Shown here in pieces: positions 8,784 through 17,171 of a stretch of DNA of 64,000 nucleotides. The DNA lies in NCBI RefSeq assembly GCF_011440375.1, contig NZ_JAAOIR010000001.1, positions 1,302,001 to 1,366,000 of the forward strand. Reading direction: 5' to 3'. Made by a program: the position numbers and the translations under genes. Numbering within the stretch: the stretch's first letter is position 1; each line of letters starts with the position of its first letter. The notes beneath the pieces are model-generated. The model was not told the origin of the DNA and made no database searches. It saw only the letters and a list, made by a program, of their open reading frames with translations. The DNA is from Halorubellus sp. JP-L1 (lineage in GTDB: Archaea > Halobacteriota > Halobacteria > Halobacteriales > Natrialbaceae).

Positions 8784-9103
8784 AGCGAACCGATACGATC
8801 TGTCGGGAAAGGACTATGGCCAATACATCTCGCAGGTGAACTGTCAGAAACACGGTGCTGGCCGATACGTATGCCACCTGCATCTACCACTACCCTGGTG
8901 GCTACGAGAGAGGCCAGCGAGGGATTCGAAGACTCGGTACTGGCGTCGGTTCCTGAGACCAGGCCTTCGCGTTGCCGCACCTCGTGCAGTCGATACCCTC
9001 GTGAGGCCACCGAATCCGAAACGGCGAGCTGGCGGCCGCCGTATGTTCGTGCGGGCGGTTTACTGCCGTAAGACAGTTACCACCTGCTCTCCACCGTGCG
9101 TGC
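8784..9103. other. Divergent intergenic region
   Basis: This stretch separates two divergent genes and holds no convincing ORF. It contains one solo copy of the 50-bp hairpin repeat family at 9018-9057. Presumed promoters for both flanking genes lie here, but no clear TATA box was pinned down. Confidence 0.4.
9018..9057 (+). repeat. Solo copy of the 50-bp hairpin repeat family
   Basis: It begins GAAACGGCGAGCTGGCGGCC and continues GCCGTATGTTCGTGCGGGC, matching the array copies at 41.6 and 42.9 kb. The stem is imperfect here. It sits 46 bp before the RAD55-like start codon. Confidence 0.75.
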
Positions 9104-9940
9104 ATGGACCGGCTCCCGTTCGGGATCTCGCGGCTGGACTCGATGATCGACGGCGGTGCGCCGCCGGGGAGCGTCGTGCTCCTCGCCGGCGAGGTCGGCG
9201 CGGGTGCTCGCGAGTTCGTTTACACGGCCGTGGCGATGAACGGGCTGGCGCACGCGGACGCGGAACTGTTCGACCTCTACTACGGCGGTCTGCACGGCGA
9301 CGCGGTCGTTCCCGACGACATCCACTACATCTCGTTCACGGAGGAACGGGACGCGATCGTCTCCGAGATGCAGTACGCGATGGACGACGACATCGTCGAC
9401 GCGGGCGCCGACGCCGTCTCGTTCGCGGACTTCTCCACGGAGTACTTCGACCTGTCGCAGGTCCCCCGCGAGTGGTACACGGGAAAGACGCGGAAGATCA
9501 CGGAGCTCGGCGACCGGAACGAGCGTCGCGGGACGCTCGACGCCGTCGGCGAGTACATGAACGACCACGCGAGCGGGAGTCTCGTCGTCGTCGACTCCGT
9601 CACCGACCTCCTCTCCGCCGCCTCCGGCGACATGACGTGGAACGAGATCACGCTCCTCATGAAGGGCTTGAAGAAGGCGAGCTACGAGTGGGGCGGACTC
9701 GTCCTCTTGCTCGTGAACACCGAGGCGTTGTCCTCGCAGCAACTCGGCGGGCTCATGGAGTCGACGGACGGCTCGCTCCTGTTCGAGTGGGAGTCCGGCG
9801 GCTCCGAGCGCGCTCGCACCCTCGTCGTCAAGCAGTTCCGCGGCGTGCTCTCGCGGCTCGAGGAGGAGAACATCATCCAGTTCGAGACCGACATCAACGA
9901 CTCCGGGTTCGACATCAGCGACGTCCGGAAGATCCGCTGA
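9104..9940 (+). CDS. RAD55/KaiC-like RecA-superfamily protein with altered P-loop
   Basis: A 278-residue single-domain RecA-superfamily protein of the archaeal RAD55/KaiC type (called HTR-like in some haloarchaea). The start LPFGISRLDSMIDGGAPPGS is the typical opening. The P-loop reads LLAGEVGAGAREF near residues 27-39, so the invariant Lys of GxxxxGK[ST] is Ala and the next residue Arg. A Walker-B-like strand SLVVVDSVTDLLS is kept near residue 165. It may therefore bind nucleotide weakly or not at all; that is inference. It runs in the same direction as an RHH/coiled-coil protein, a conserved protein and TFS. Confidence 0.75.
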   Translation: MDRLPFGISRLDSMIDGGAPPGSVVLLAGEVGAGAREFVYTAVAMNGLAHADAELFDLYYGGLHGDAVVPDDIHYISFTEERDAIVSEMQYAMDDDIVDAGADAVSFADFSTEYFDLSQVPREWYTGKTRKITELGDRNERRGTLDAVGEYMNDHASGSLVVVDSVTDLLSAASGDMTWNEITLLMKGLKKASYEWGGLVLLLVNTEALSSQQLGGLMESTDGSLLFEWESGGSERARTLVVKQFRGVLSRLEEENIIQFETDINDSGFDISDVRKIR

Positions 9941-10016
9941 TCGTCCGCGACCGTCCGCGGCAGCGTCCGTTGCGCGCGTTCTCCACCGGCGTTACACAGG
10001 TCGATTTTGCAACAAC

Positions 10017-10024
10017 CCTTATGC
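10017..10024 (+). promoter_or_regulatory. TATA-like box
   Basis: CCTTATGC is centred about 28 bp before the ATG at 10049, consistent with a leaderless transcript for the RHH/coiled-coil gene and the overlapping gene after it. Confidence 0.5.
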
Positions 10025-10048
10025 ACCCGAGGACCGAAGCAAGCCCGA

Positions 10049-10951
10049 ATGGCGAGCGAGGAGCACGTCGACGTCTCCGTCCGACTGCCGCCGGATCTCG
10101 AGGAGTGGCTCGACGAGCAGGCCGCCGATCGGGACCGGTCCCGCGAGGACGTCGTCCGAGAGCTCGTCGCCGCGTACCGCTCGATGACGGAGAGCGACGC
10201 GAGCGGCGACGTACTCACCGACGGCGACCTCGACGACGTCGTCGACGCAGACGACCTCGATGGTTACGTCGACGAGGGTGATCTCGACGAAGCGCTCGCG
10301 GCGTACGTCGAGTCGGGGACGTTCGAGTCGGCGCTCGACGAGCAGCGCGAGGAGTTCACGGCGCTGCTGGAGGACGTCCGGAAGCGCGTGGTGCAGGTAA
10401 AGCGCGAGGCGGACGCGAAGGCGCCCGCGGACCACGGACACGAGGACGTCGAGGCGCGCGTGGACGCGGTCGAGAGCGACGTTGCGTCGCTGTCGGAGAC
10501 GGTGGACGAGGTGGCGTCGGACCTCGACGCTGGGTTCGAGAACTTCGAGGACGTCCTGGAGTACCTCACCGAGCGGACGGACGAGCTCGAGGAGAAGACG
10601 GGGACGCTGGCGCGCGTGCTCGTGGACCTGCGGTCGGAGGTGAAGCGGTTGCGTGCGACGGAGGCGCGGCGCGCGGAGGCGGAGGCCCTGCAGCTCGCGG
10701 CGAACCGCGAGGGGGTGCGGACGGCGAAGTGCGGCGAGTGCGAGTCGCCGGTGGACGTGTCGCTGTTGTCCGCGCCGGAGTGCCCACACTGTGCGAGCAC
10801 GTTCGGCGACGTCGAGAAGCGCTCTGGGCTGTTCTCGTCGAACCGACTCGTGACCGGCGACCCGCCCGCGCTGCCGGAGAGTCAGAAGGCGGCACTGGAC
10901 GACGACCTGGCTGCGGAGCTCGCCGAGCAGGCGGAGGACGCCCCGGAATGA
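10049..10951 (+). CDS. RHH (CopG-like), coiled-coil and zinc-ribbon protein
   Basis: A 300-residue protein in three parts. Residues about 1-50 form a ribbon-helix-helix start (VDVSVRLPPDLEEWLDEQA then SREDVVRELVAAY). Residues about 95-220 are a long, heptad-rich coiled coil. Then comes a zinc ribbon, CGECESPVDVS...CPHC, near residues 230-255. The start ATG lies 28 bp after a TATA-like box. RHH proteins bind DNA as dimers. The coiled coil could bridge partners, possibly the RAD55-like protein upstream; that is inference. Its TGA overlaps the next ATG (ATGA), so the two are translationally coupled. Confidence 0.75.
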   Translation: MASEEHVDVSVRLPPDLEEWLDEQAADRDRSREDVVRELVAAYRSMTESDASGDVLTDGDLDDVVDADDLDGYVDEGDLDEALAAYVESGTFESALDEQREEFTALLEDVRKRVVQVKREADAKAPADHGHEDVEARVDAVESDVASLSETVDEVASDLDAGFENFEDVLEYLTERTDELEEKTGTLARVLVDLRSEVKRLRATEARRAEAEALQLAANREGVRTAKCGECESPVDVSLLSAPECPHCASTFGDVEKRSGLFSSNRLVTGDPPALPESQKAALDDDLAAELAEQAEDAPE

Positions 10952-11493
10952 CCGGCAAGCACCACGGCGAGCGCGGTGACGGCGACGATGGGCGGATCGA
11001 CGGCGACGCCAGTGAGTCGTCGGCCGAGGAACCCCTCGGTGAGTTCAGCGAGCGCGTCGTCGACGATGCCGACGGGACGGACGACGGCGGCGTGGGAGAC
11101 GAGACGCCGGCGCTGGAGGCGGGCGCGGACGCGGGTCGGTCCGGGCCGCTCGGCGACCTGGCCGCGGACGTCGACGGGCGCCGCGAGCGCAGCCGGAGCG
11201 CAGACGACGAGCTGTTCGACGAGGTCGACGTCGGCGAGGTGGACGCAGACGAGCTCTGGGCGCAGGTCGAGTCCGACGACCGGAACGTCACCGCGGACGG
11301 CGAACGCGCGATCCGGAAGGTCGAGAAGCGCAAGTACTGTCAGGGCTGCCCGCACTTCGCGACGCCACCGGACGTGCATTGCTCGCACGAGGGCACGGAC
11401 ATCATCGAGCAGGTCGACATGGCGCACTTCGAGGTCGCGGACTGTCCGGTCGTGCTCGAGGACGAGCGTCTCGAAGACGTTACAACCGACTAG
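10948..11493 (+). CDS. Conserved haloarchaeal protein with Cys/His cluster
   Basis: A 181-residue protein whose ATG overlaps the stop of the preceding gene. The first 100 residues are very acidic and low in complexity. The C-terminal part carries a likely metal site: CQGCPHF, then VHCSHEG, and a final DCPVVLED. The spacing CxxCxxF...CxH...C suggests zinc or an Fe-S cluster; which one cannot be told. It is followed 16 bp later by TFS, so the three genes probably form one operon with a transcription-related role. Confidence 0.65.
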   Translation: MTGKHHGERGDGDDGRIDGDASESSAEEPLGEFSERVVDDADGTDDGGVGDETPALEAGADAGRSGPLGDLAADVDGRRERSRSADDELFDEVDVGEVDADELWAQVESDDRNVTADGERAIRKVEKRKYCQGCPHFATPPDVHCSHEGTDIIEQVDMAHFEVADCPVVLEDERLEDVTTD

Positions 11494-11509
11494 ACGCGTA
11501 CGTTCGCGC

Positions 11510-11830
11510 ATGGAATTCTGCGACGACTGCGGGTCGATGATGAAGACCGACGGCGACGAGTGGGTTTGCGGGGCCTGTGGCGCGACGACGTCGCGGGGCG
11601 AGGACGAGTCCGAGTTCGTGTCGACCGACTCGCAGGCGGACGAGGAGGTCATCGAGACGGAGGAGAACGCGAGTTTCGAGGGGAAGCCGACGACGACGGA
11701 CGTGCACTGCGACGAGTGTGGTACCGAGAAGGCGTGGTACTACATCCAGCAGACGGCGAGCGCAGACGAACCGCCGACGCGGTTCTTCAAGTGCACGGAG
11801 TGCGGGAAGAAGTGGCGCGGGTACAACTGA
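11510..11830 (+). CDS. tfs: Transcription factor S (TFS, RNA polymerase cleavage factor)
   Basis: A 106-residue protein of the TFS/RPB9/TFIIS type. The N-terminal zinc ribbon has CDDCG and CGACG. The C-terminal zinc ribbon has CDECG and CTECGKKW with the catalytic acidic hairpin TASADEPPTRFFKC. In archaea TFS reaches into the RNA polymerase funnel and stimulates cleavage of backtracked RNA. The length and the DE dipeptide match active TFS. The ATG at 11510 sits 16 bp after the preceding stop. Confidence 0.93.
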   Translation: MEFCDDCGSMMKTDGDEWVCGACGATTSRGEDESEFVSTDSQADEEVIETEENASFEGKPTTTDVHCDECGTEKAWYYIQQTASADEPPTRFFKCTECGKKWRGYN

Positions 11831-11945
11831 TCCCCGCCGTCGGCCCGCTACGTCGTGGAATCGCGACCTTCGATCGATCCCCTACCGACGCGATTCCTCG
11901 ACGTGCTGTGACTCCGAACCCGTCGACGGACGCAGCTGGCAAAAG

Positions 11946-11953
11946 TTTATGTG
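11946..11953 (+). promoter_or_regulatory. TATA-like box
   Basis: TTTATGTG is centred 28 bp before the ATG at 11977, which fits a leaderless transcript. Confidence 0.55.
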
Positions 11954-11976
11954 ACGACAGATATAGTGGTAGTTGC

Positions 11977-12309
11977 ATGCCAGAATCAGTCGAGATCAGC
12001 GACCCGTCGGCATTCAGCGGGCAGTCGCTCGCGACACAAGTCGTATTCACGATAGTAACGTTCGGTCTGTATCCGATATGGTGGTCGTACAAGACCGCGA
12101 AGATGCTCGATAGGGGGACGAACCAGAATCTCAGCCCCATTCTGGCCTTCATCCCCTTCGGGAACATCATCCTGTACTGGCAGATCGCGGAGGCTTCGGA
12201 GCCGCTCACCGACCAGGACGCGATGCCGACGTTCCTGCTGTTCCTCTTCTTCGGCATCATCAGCTGGTATTGGGTCCAGAGCGGCATCAACGCCGCCGTG
12301 GAGTCGTAG
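11977..12309 (+). CDS. DUF4234-like small membrane protein
   Basis: A 110-residue protein with two long hydrophobic regions (about residues 20-36 and 52-70) and a third at 84-103. The first contains the FGLYPIWWSYKTAKML pattern typical of DUF4234/YjgN-like membrane proteins. A TATA-like box lies 28 bp upstream of the ATG. Function of the family is unknown. The next genes are more than 370 bp away and on the opposite strand. Confidence 0.7.
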   Translation: MPESVEISDPSAFSGQSLATQVVFTIVTFGLYPIWWSYKTAKMLDRGTNQNLSPILAFIPFGNIILYWQIAEASEPLTDQDAMPTFLLFLFFGIISWYWVQSGINAAVES

Positions 12310-12683
12310 CGGAGTTCCCGCACGGTCGCTTCCGGCTCTCGGGACCAGGACGCTGTGACTCTGGCTCCGCGTCGAGCTCGTTGTCGGTTGTTCGAGGAGG
12401 TGGTGAGTTGAGCATATCGAGCTCGGCGACAGGACTATCGCTGGCGCTGGCCGACTGTCGCGTTCAGGACCGACCTGTCACTACCGGGTTCGATGCGAGA
12501 GGGGGAGAGTGGCGTCGGTGGCGGCGTCGACGTGGGGGGAGTTCGACGCCGCAGCGGACGCCGGGGGGCAATGGGTGGGGGTGAGTCGTCGGTGACGAAA
12601 CACCAACGTCCCCACGTTCACTTCGAGCGCAATCGACGTAGCCGTGGGTCCTAATACTGTAGGCCGTGCCCCGAGTCCGCTCA
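12310..12683. other. Intergenic region, nothing recognised
   Basis: This is 374 bp between convergent genes. Short ORFs on both strands are arginine-rich and show no family signature. No repeat, tRNA or clear terminator was seen. Confidence 0.4.
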
Positions 12684-13295
12684 TCAGGTGTCGGTGACGG
12701 CGTCCCGTCCCTCCGGATCAGCCTTCGGGACGCCCTCGAGAGCCGCCAGTGCGCGCTCGCGACTCTCGGCGACGCGCTCCCGGAGCGCGGCGAGGTCGTC
12801 GGCCTCGTCCTCGTCGCGGTACGCCGGCCCGGCCTCGAGCACGGCGAGTTTGGACTCGAGCGCGAAGTACTCGCGGAACGCGTCGGCGTGCTCGTCGAGC
12901 GCGAGCAGGGCCTCGACCGTGGACAGGAGGGCGTCGCGACCGACGGGCTTGACGAGGTAGTCGTCGAACGGCATCTCGACGACCGAAAGCGCCGGTTCGA
13001 CGGCGGTGACCATCGCCACGCGCTGGTCGTGGCCGCGGTCCCGCATCGCCGCGAGGAGCGCGTCGCCGGACATCGACGGCATCCGGCGGTCGAGGAGGAC
13101 GACGTCGACGTCGAACGCCGCGAGGGCGTCGAGTGCGTCGGCGCCGTCGAACGCGGTGTGGACGGCGACGTGCTCGCGGAGCCAGAGCGCGTACGTCTCG
13201 GCGAGGTCGGCGTCGTCGTCGACGACGAGCACGGTCGCGTCAGCGGATTCGAGGTCCACGGTGGCGTGTAGCGACGGGTCGTTCGTCCGTGGCAT
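12684..13295 (-). CDS. HalX-type response regulator
   Basis: A 203-residue protein with a receiver domain followed by the haloarchaeal HalX domain. The acidic pair is VLVVDDDAD near residue 26, the phospho-acceptor Asp is residue 69 in VVLLDRRMP, and the conserved Lys is about residue 116 in DYLVKPV. The HalX helices follow (about residues 118-185). HalX regulators respond to histidine kinases, but their outputs are poorly known. No kinase is adjacent; the nearest, at 15874, is a membrane kinase on the other strand. Confidence 0.9.
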   Translation of the reverse strand: MPRTNDPSLHATVDLESADATVLVVDDDADLAETYALWLREHVAVHTAFDGADALDALAAFDVDVVLLDRRMPSMSGDALLAAMRDRGHDQRVAMVTAVEPALSVVEMPFDDYLVKPVGRDALLSTVEALLALDEHADAFREYFALESKLAVLEAGPAYRDEDEADDLAALRERVAESRERALAALEGVPKADPEGRDAVTDT

Positions 13296-13382
13296 GATGT
13301 ACTGGTCTCGCGGTGACCGACTACCCGATACTGGTGACTACGGGGGCACGGGTCCTCCGCCTAGGTAGTTTGGGTACGAGTG

Positions 13383-13433
13383 GCGGGGCGGACCGGGTAG
13401 CGGGGTGGACCGGGTAGCGGGGCGGACCGAGTG
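13383..13433. repeat. 17-bp tandem repeat, three copies
   Basis: Three units of about 17 bp (consensus GCGGGGCGGACCGGGTA) lie between the HalX gene and the YkgJ-family gene. The middle unit differs by one C-to-T change. Confidence 0.7.
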
Positions 13434-13496
13434 GCGGGTCGTCGGAGGAGCTGCGGAAGGGAAGGACACTTCCGCGTTCGCGGCGGAGTACGGGGC

Positions 13497-14003
13497 ATGA
13501 CGGCGGGTACGCGCGTCGAGGTGCATCCGGGTCGCGAGGCGGTCGTGGAGTTCGACCCCGAGTTGACCTTCGAGTGCGTCGACGAGTGCACGTGGTGCTG
13601 TACGCACGGCGTCCTCCTCTACGAGGAGGACTTCTACGAGCTCGCCGAACGCGAGAGCCTCGACGAGTCGACCACGCAGTTCCGCGGCGAGGACTTCGTG
13701 AAGAAGGAGGCGAAGGACCGCGACGAGCACGTCGGCGACGACGGCGAAGCGTGCGTGTTCCTCCGCGACGACGGCCTCTGTTCGCTGCACGCCGAGCACG
13801 ATTGGAAGCCGGCGCGGTGCTCGGTGTACCCGCTCGCGGTGAGCGTCGAGGACGGCGAGATCCACGTGGACGTTCGCGAGTCGGCGTGGGAGCACTGCGA
13901 GGGCATGAACGTCTCAGAGCGGAAGGTGATCGAGAACCTCGACGCGTTCCTCCCGGCGGTGCTCTGGGAGCTCGACGACCCCGCGAGCGACCGCGAACTG
14001 TAA
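13497..14003 (+). CDS. YkgJ-family cysteine cluster protein
   Basis: A 168-residue protein of the YkgJ/Fe-S-cluster-like family. Conserved cysteines occur in FECVDECTWCCTHGVLL near residues 23-39, ACVFLRDDGLCSLH near residue 83, and PARCSVYPLAV near residue 104. A final Cys lies in WEHCEGM. The pattern C...CC...C...C...C is thought to bind zinc or an Fe-S cluster; the reaction is unknown. The ATG at 13497 begins the homologous part. It is convergent with the ZIP transporter gene. Confidence 0.8.
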   Translation: MTAGTRVEVHPGREAVVEFDPELTFECVDECTWCCTHGVLLYEEDFYELAERESLDESTTQFRGEDFVKKEAKDRDEHVGDDGEACVFLRDDGLCSLHAEHDWKPARCSVYPLAVSVEDGEIHVDVRESAWEHCEGMNVSERKVIENLDAFLPAVLWELDDPASDREL

Positions 14004-14046
14004 GGCTGGCGTCGGAGCGGTGGCCGGTGTCGGTCCGCGACTCGAG

Positions 14047-14916
14047 TCAGGCGACGAGCGACCAGGCGACGAAGACGACGAGGCCGCCGAAGCCGGTGCT
14101 GGCGACGGCGTGCAGGCGGAGCGAGTCGAGGAGTTCGTGGGCGTGGTCGCTGGTGTGTGCGACGTCGTAGACGTCGCCGCCGATCTCGCACGTCGGGAGG
14201 AAGTCCATGGCGACGTGGAGGAAGACCCCAGCGGCGAACCCGAACACGAGCGCGTTCGGGACGGGGTCCGGTGGGAGGGCGACGATGGACGCGGGGATGG
14301 CGGTGAGGCCGACGCCGGCGGCGGGCAGGAGGAGGATGCGCGGGTCGCCGTCGTTCGCGGCGAGCCGGCGGGCGGCGGCGTAGCCGGCGGGGCCCTTGTG
14401 GGAGACGATGGCGACGCCGAGGAACGCGCCGAGCGTGGGCATGTTGCCGTAGACGATGCCGATGATGGCGCCTGCGGCGAGGGCGTGCGCAGAAATCTCG
14501 AGGCTGGTGTGGTCGACGTTCGTCTCGTGCGTGAGGCGGTGGCCGACGGTGTGTGCGCCGAAGCCGAGGACGATGCCACTGGCGACGCCGAAGCCGCCCC
14601 AGCGCGGGTGGAGACCGAACGCTTGCGGGAGGAGGAACACGGCGGCGCTGGTGACCATGGCGCCGGCGGCGAGGCCGTACGCCCAGACGAGGCCGTGGGC
14701 GTGCCCGGAGTCGGCGCGTGCGCCGAGCGGGATGGCGACGGCCATCGCGACGAACGCGGTCCAGGCGATGCCGACCACCTTCCAGAGTTCGGGTCGGCCG
14801 TCGAGTGCGGCGGTGACGGCCCACGCGGTGAGCGCGAGGAAGGCGGCGACGGCGAGGACGGCGACCGCGGGCACCCCCACGAGGTTGTTAAATCGGGACT
14901 CTGCGTTAGCAACCAT
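14047..14916 (-). CDS. ZIP-family metal transporter
   Basis: A 289-residue membrane protein with about eight hydrophobic segments. HGLVWAYGLAAGAMVTSAA, EISAHALAAGAIIGIVYGN and HVAMDFLPTCEI mark ZIP-like helices with histidine and acidic residues suited to Zn2+ or Fe2+ passage. The ATG at 14916 is preferred over a TTG at 14928, which would add four residues. ZIP proteins bring divalent metals into the cytosol. Metal selectivity cannot be told. Confidence 0.8.
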   Translation of the reverse strand: MVANAESRFNNLVGVPAVAVLAVAAFLALTAWAVTAALDGRPELWKVVGIAWTAFVAMAVAIPLGARADSGHAHGLVWAYGLAAGAMVTSAAVFLLPQAFGLHPRWGGFGVASGIVLGFGAHTVGHRLTHETNVDHTSLEISAHALAAGAIIGIVYGNMPTLGAFLGVAIVSHKGPAGYAAARRLAANDGDPRILLLPAAGVGLTAIPASIVALPPDPVPNALVFGFAAGVFLHVAMDFLPTCEIGGDVYDVAHTSDHAHELLDSLRLHAVASTGFGGLVVFVAWSLVA

Positions 14917-15030
14917 ATCAGTTAACAAAACGAGGCCGAACGTTAATAATACCGTCGCTCCCGGACGGTCGCGGCGGCGACCACGTTCGGGGGGTTCGCA
15001 CGTCGATTTAGCCCGTCGAGTTCGGTCGCG

Positions 15031-15750
15031 TCAGCGCGTCGCCTGCTTCCACTCGCGGAGACCGACCACCTGGCCGTCGAGGTCGTCGGCTGGGCAGTCC
15101 GTCGCCGCCCAGACGAACAGCTCCGCGACCTCGTCGGGGTCTCTGCCGCCGGGTCCCGAGAGGTCGGTGTCGACCGTCCCTGGGTCGACGCAGCCCGCGA
15201 CGTACTCGGTGTCCGCGGCGAACTGTCGCGCGACCGCCTCCGCGCCCGCCTTCGAGGGCGCGTACCCGCCCAGGCCCGGCTTCGTCTCGCGCGCCACCGA
15301 CCCCGTGGGTACCAGCAGTCGGGCGTCCTCGTTCAGGTGCGCGAGCGCCTCCCGGAACGTCGCGAACACGCCGCGGACGTTCGTCCGGAACTCGTCGTCG
15401 AACGCCGCGTACGAGGTCTCGCCGATGGGCGCCTCGCCCGGCGTCGCGTGGAAGACGCCCGCGTTCGCCACGACCACGTCGACGCCCGCGCGCCCCGTCC
15501 GCGACGCGGTCTCCAGCAGGCGCTCGACGTCGAACTCGTCGCGGACGTCCGCGCGCATGCCCGCGACCTCGCCGTCGCCGGCGCGCTCGAGGTCGTCGGT
15601 CACGGCCTCGACCGCGCTCGCGTCGCGGCCACAGACCACGACCGTCGCGTCAGCCGCCGCGAACGCCGTCGCGACCGCCCGCCCGATACCACTCGTCGCG
15701 CCAGTCACGACCACCGTCGCCCCGTCCGTCGGTCGGATCGTCTCGTCCAT
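15031..15750 (-). CDS. SDR-family oxidoreductase
   Basis: A 239-residue classical short-chain dehydrogenase/reductase. The cofactor motif is TGATSGIG near residues 16-23, followed by VVVCGRDASA. NAGVFH lies near residue 95. The catalytic set is Ser in VPTGSVAR and YAPSK near residue 160, with the usual Tyr-x3-Lys. It reduces or oxidises an alcohol/carbonyl with NAD(P)H; the substrate is unknown. It stands alone, divergent from the histidine kinase. Confidence 0.88.
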   Translation of the reverse strand: MDETIRPTDGATVVVTGATSGIGRAVATAFAAADATVVVCGRDASAVEAVTDDLERAGDGEVAGMRADVRDEFDVERLLETASRTGRAGVDVVVANAGVFHATPGEAPIGETSYAAFDDEFRTNVRGVFATFREALAHLNEDARLLVPTGSVARETKPGLGGYAPSKAGAEAVARQFAADTEYVAGCVDPGTVDTDLSGPGGRDPDEVAELFVWAATDCPADDLDGQVVGLREWKQATR

Positions 15751-15873
15751 ACGGCGTCTTCGCCCCAGGTCGGTAGGAAACCACCGGTCCAGGAACCCAC
15801 CACCCGTCCACGGCGTCGGCTTGGTCTCTCATGCCACACGAATATATCACTATGTATCCAATAAATATCCAGT

Positions 15874-17010
15874 ATGGGGGAGTCCGCCGGACGCTGGCGA
15901 TATAGCCTCGCTGCCATCGGCCTCGCCGGCGTCGGCGCGTTCGCCGTGCTGGCGACGACGACATCGATTCACGTCGAAGACGTACTCGTGAGCGCCGGCC
16001 TGCCACTCGCGATCTATTCTCTCGTCGCCGCCTACGGCCTCAGGCTCGCCGACCGCCAAACACCGACGCACGTCGTTCGCGTCGCCACTATCGCCGTCGG
16101 AACGACGCTCGGTTACCTCGTCCTCACCACCGCTTTCCTCGCACTCGTCGGATACGACCACGGCTTTCTCGACGCGGCGCACGCGCTGTCACTCGGGTAC
16201 GGCACCGCGAGCGCCGGCCTCGCGTTCGGCGCCGTCGGCGGCCACCACTACGTCCGCCAGCGCGAACAGGCCCGCGAACTCGAGCGCGCGAACGCCGAGT
16301 TGCGCGAGCAGAACGAGCGCCTCGACGAGTTCGCGAGCATCCTCGGCCACGACCTCCGGAACCCGCTCGCCGTCGCCAGCGGCTACGTCGACCTCGCAAC
16401 CGAGACCGGGAACATAGAGCACCTCGAGGACGTCCGCGCGTGCCACGACCGCATCGACGCCCTCGTCGAGCAAGTGCTCGCGCTCGCCCGCCTGGAGCGC
16501 GACCCGGACGCAGTCACCGCCGTCGACGTCGCCGGCGTCGCCACCGACGCCCTGGAGACCGTCGACATCGGCGACGGCGAACTCCTCGTGGACGTCGACG
16601 CGACCGTCTGCGTCGAACGAAGCGACCTCCGGCAGGTGTTCGAGAACTGCTACCGGAACGCCGCCGAGCACGCCGGCCCCGACCCGACCGTTCGCGTCAC
16701 CGCCGTCGACGACGGCGCGGGGTTCGCGATCGAGGACGACGGCCCCGGCATCCCCGAGCGCGAGCGCGACACCGTGTTCGACCGCGGGTACTCGAACGGC
16801 GACGGCACCGGCCTCGGACTCGCCATCGTCGGCGAGATCGCGGCGACGTACGAGTGGACGGTCGACGTCGACGAGAGCGCAGCCGGCGGCGCGCGCCTCG
16901 AATTCCGAACCAGTCCCCGCGACGCGGACCACCCCGGGCCCGAGGAGCCGTCGGTCGCCGACGACGACGTCGACCGCGGCCACCGCGCGAGCGTCGCCCC
17001 CGGGACCTGA
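15874..17010 (+). CDS. Membrane histidine kinase
   Basis: A 378-residue sensor kinase. About four hydrophobic segments fill residues 10-125. A short coiled coil (QAREL...LREQNERLDEF) leads to the HisKA domain, with the phospho-acceptor His159 in ASILGHDLRNPLAV. The ATP-binding domain has an N box FENCYRNAAEHAG near residue 255, a G1 box EDDGPGIPE near 288, and GDGTGLGLAIV near 310. It probably autophosphorylates and passes phosphate to a response regulator encoded elsewhere. The signal is unknown. Confidence 0.9.
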   Translation: MGESAGRWRYSLAAIGLAGVGAFAVLATTTSIHVEDVLVSAGLPLAIYSLVAAYGLRLADRQTPTHVVRVATIAVGTTLGYLVLTTAFLALVGYDHGFLDAAHALSLGYGTASAGLAFGAVGGHHYVRQREQARELERANAELREQNERLDEFASILGHDLRNPLAVASGYVDLATETGNIEHLEDVRACHDRIDALVEQVLALARLERDPDAVTAVDVAGVATDALETVDIGDGELLVDVDATVCVERSDLRQVFENCYRNAAEHAGPDPTVRVTAVDDGAGFAIEDDGPGIPERERDTVFDRGYSNGDGTGLGLAIVGEIAATYEWTVDVDESAAGGARLEFRTSPRDADHPGPEEPSVADDDVDRGHRASVAPGT

Positions 17011-17171
17011 CGCGGCCGAGGTCGCCGTCGCCGCATCTGCGGACCACTCGCCGCGTCCGTCCACCACTCACTTCGTCCGGATACCACTCGCCGACACGGG
17101 AGTGTGCCGGGTTCGCACACCTACCGAGTCGTGGCGGCTCTTTAAGTTCGTCTCGCCAGTAGTCTCCCGAC

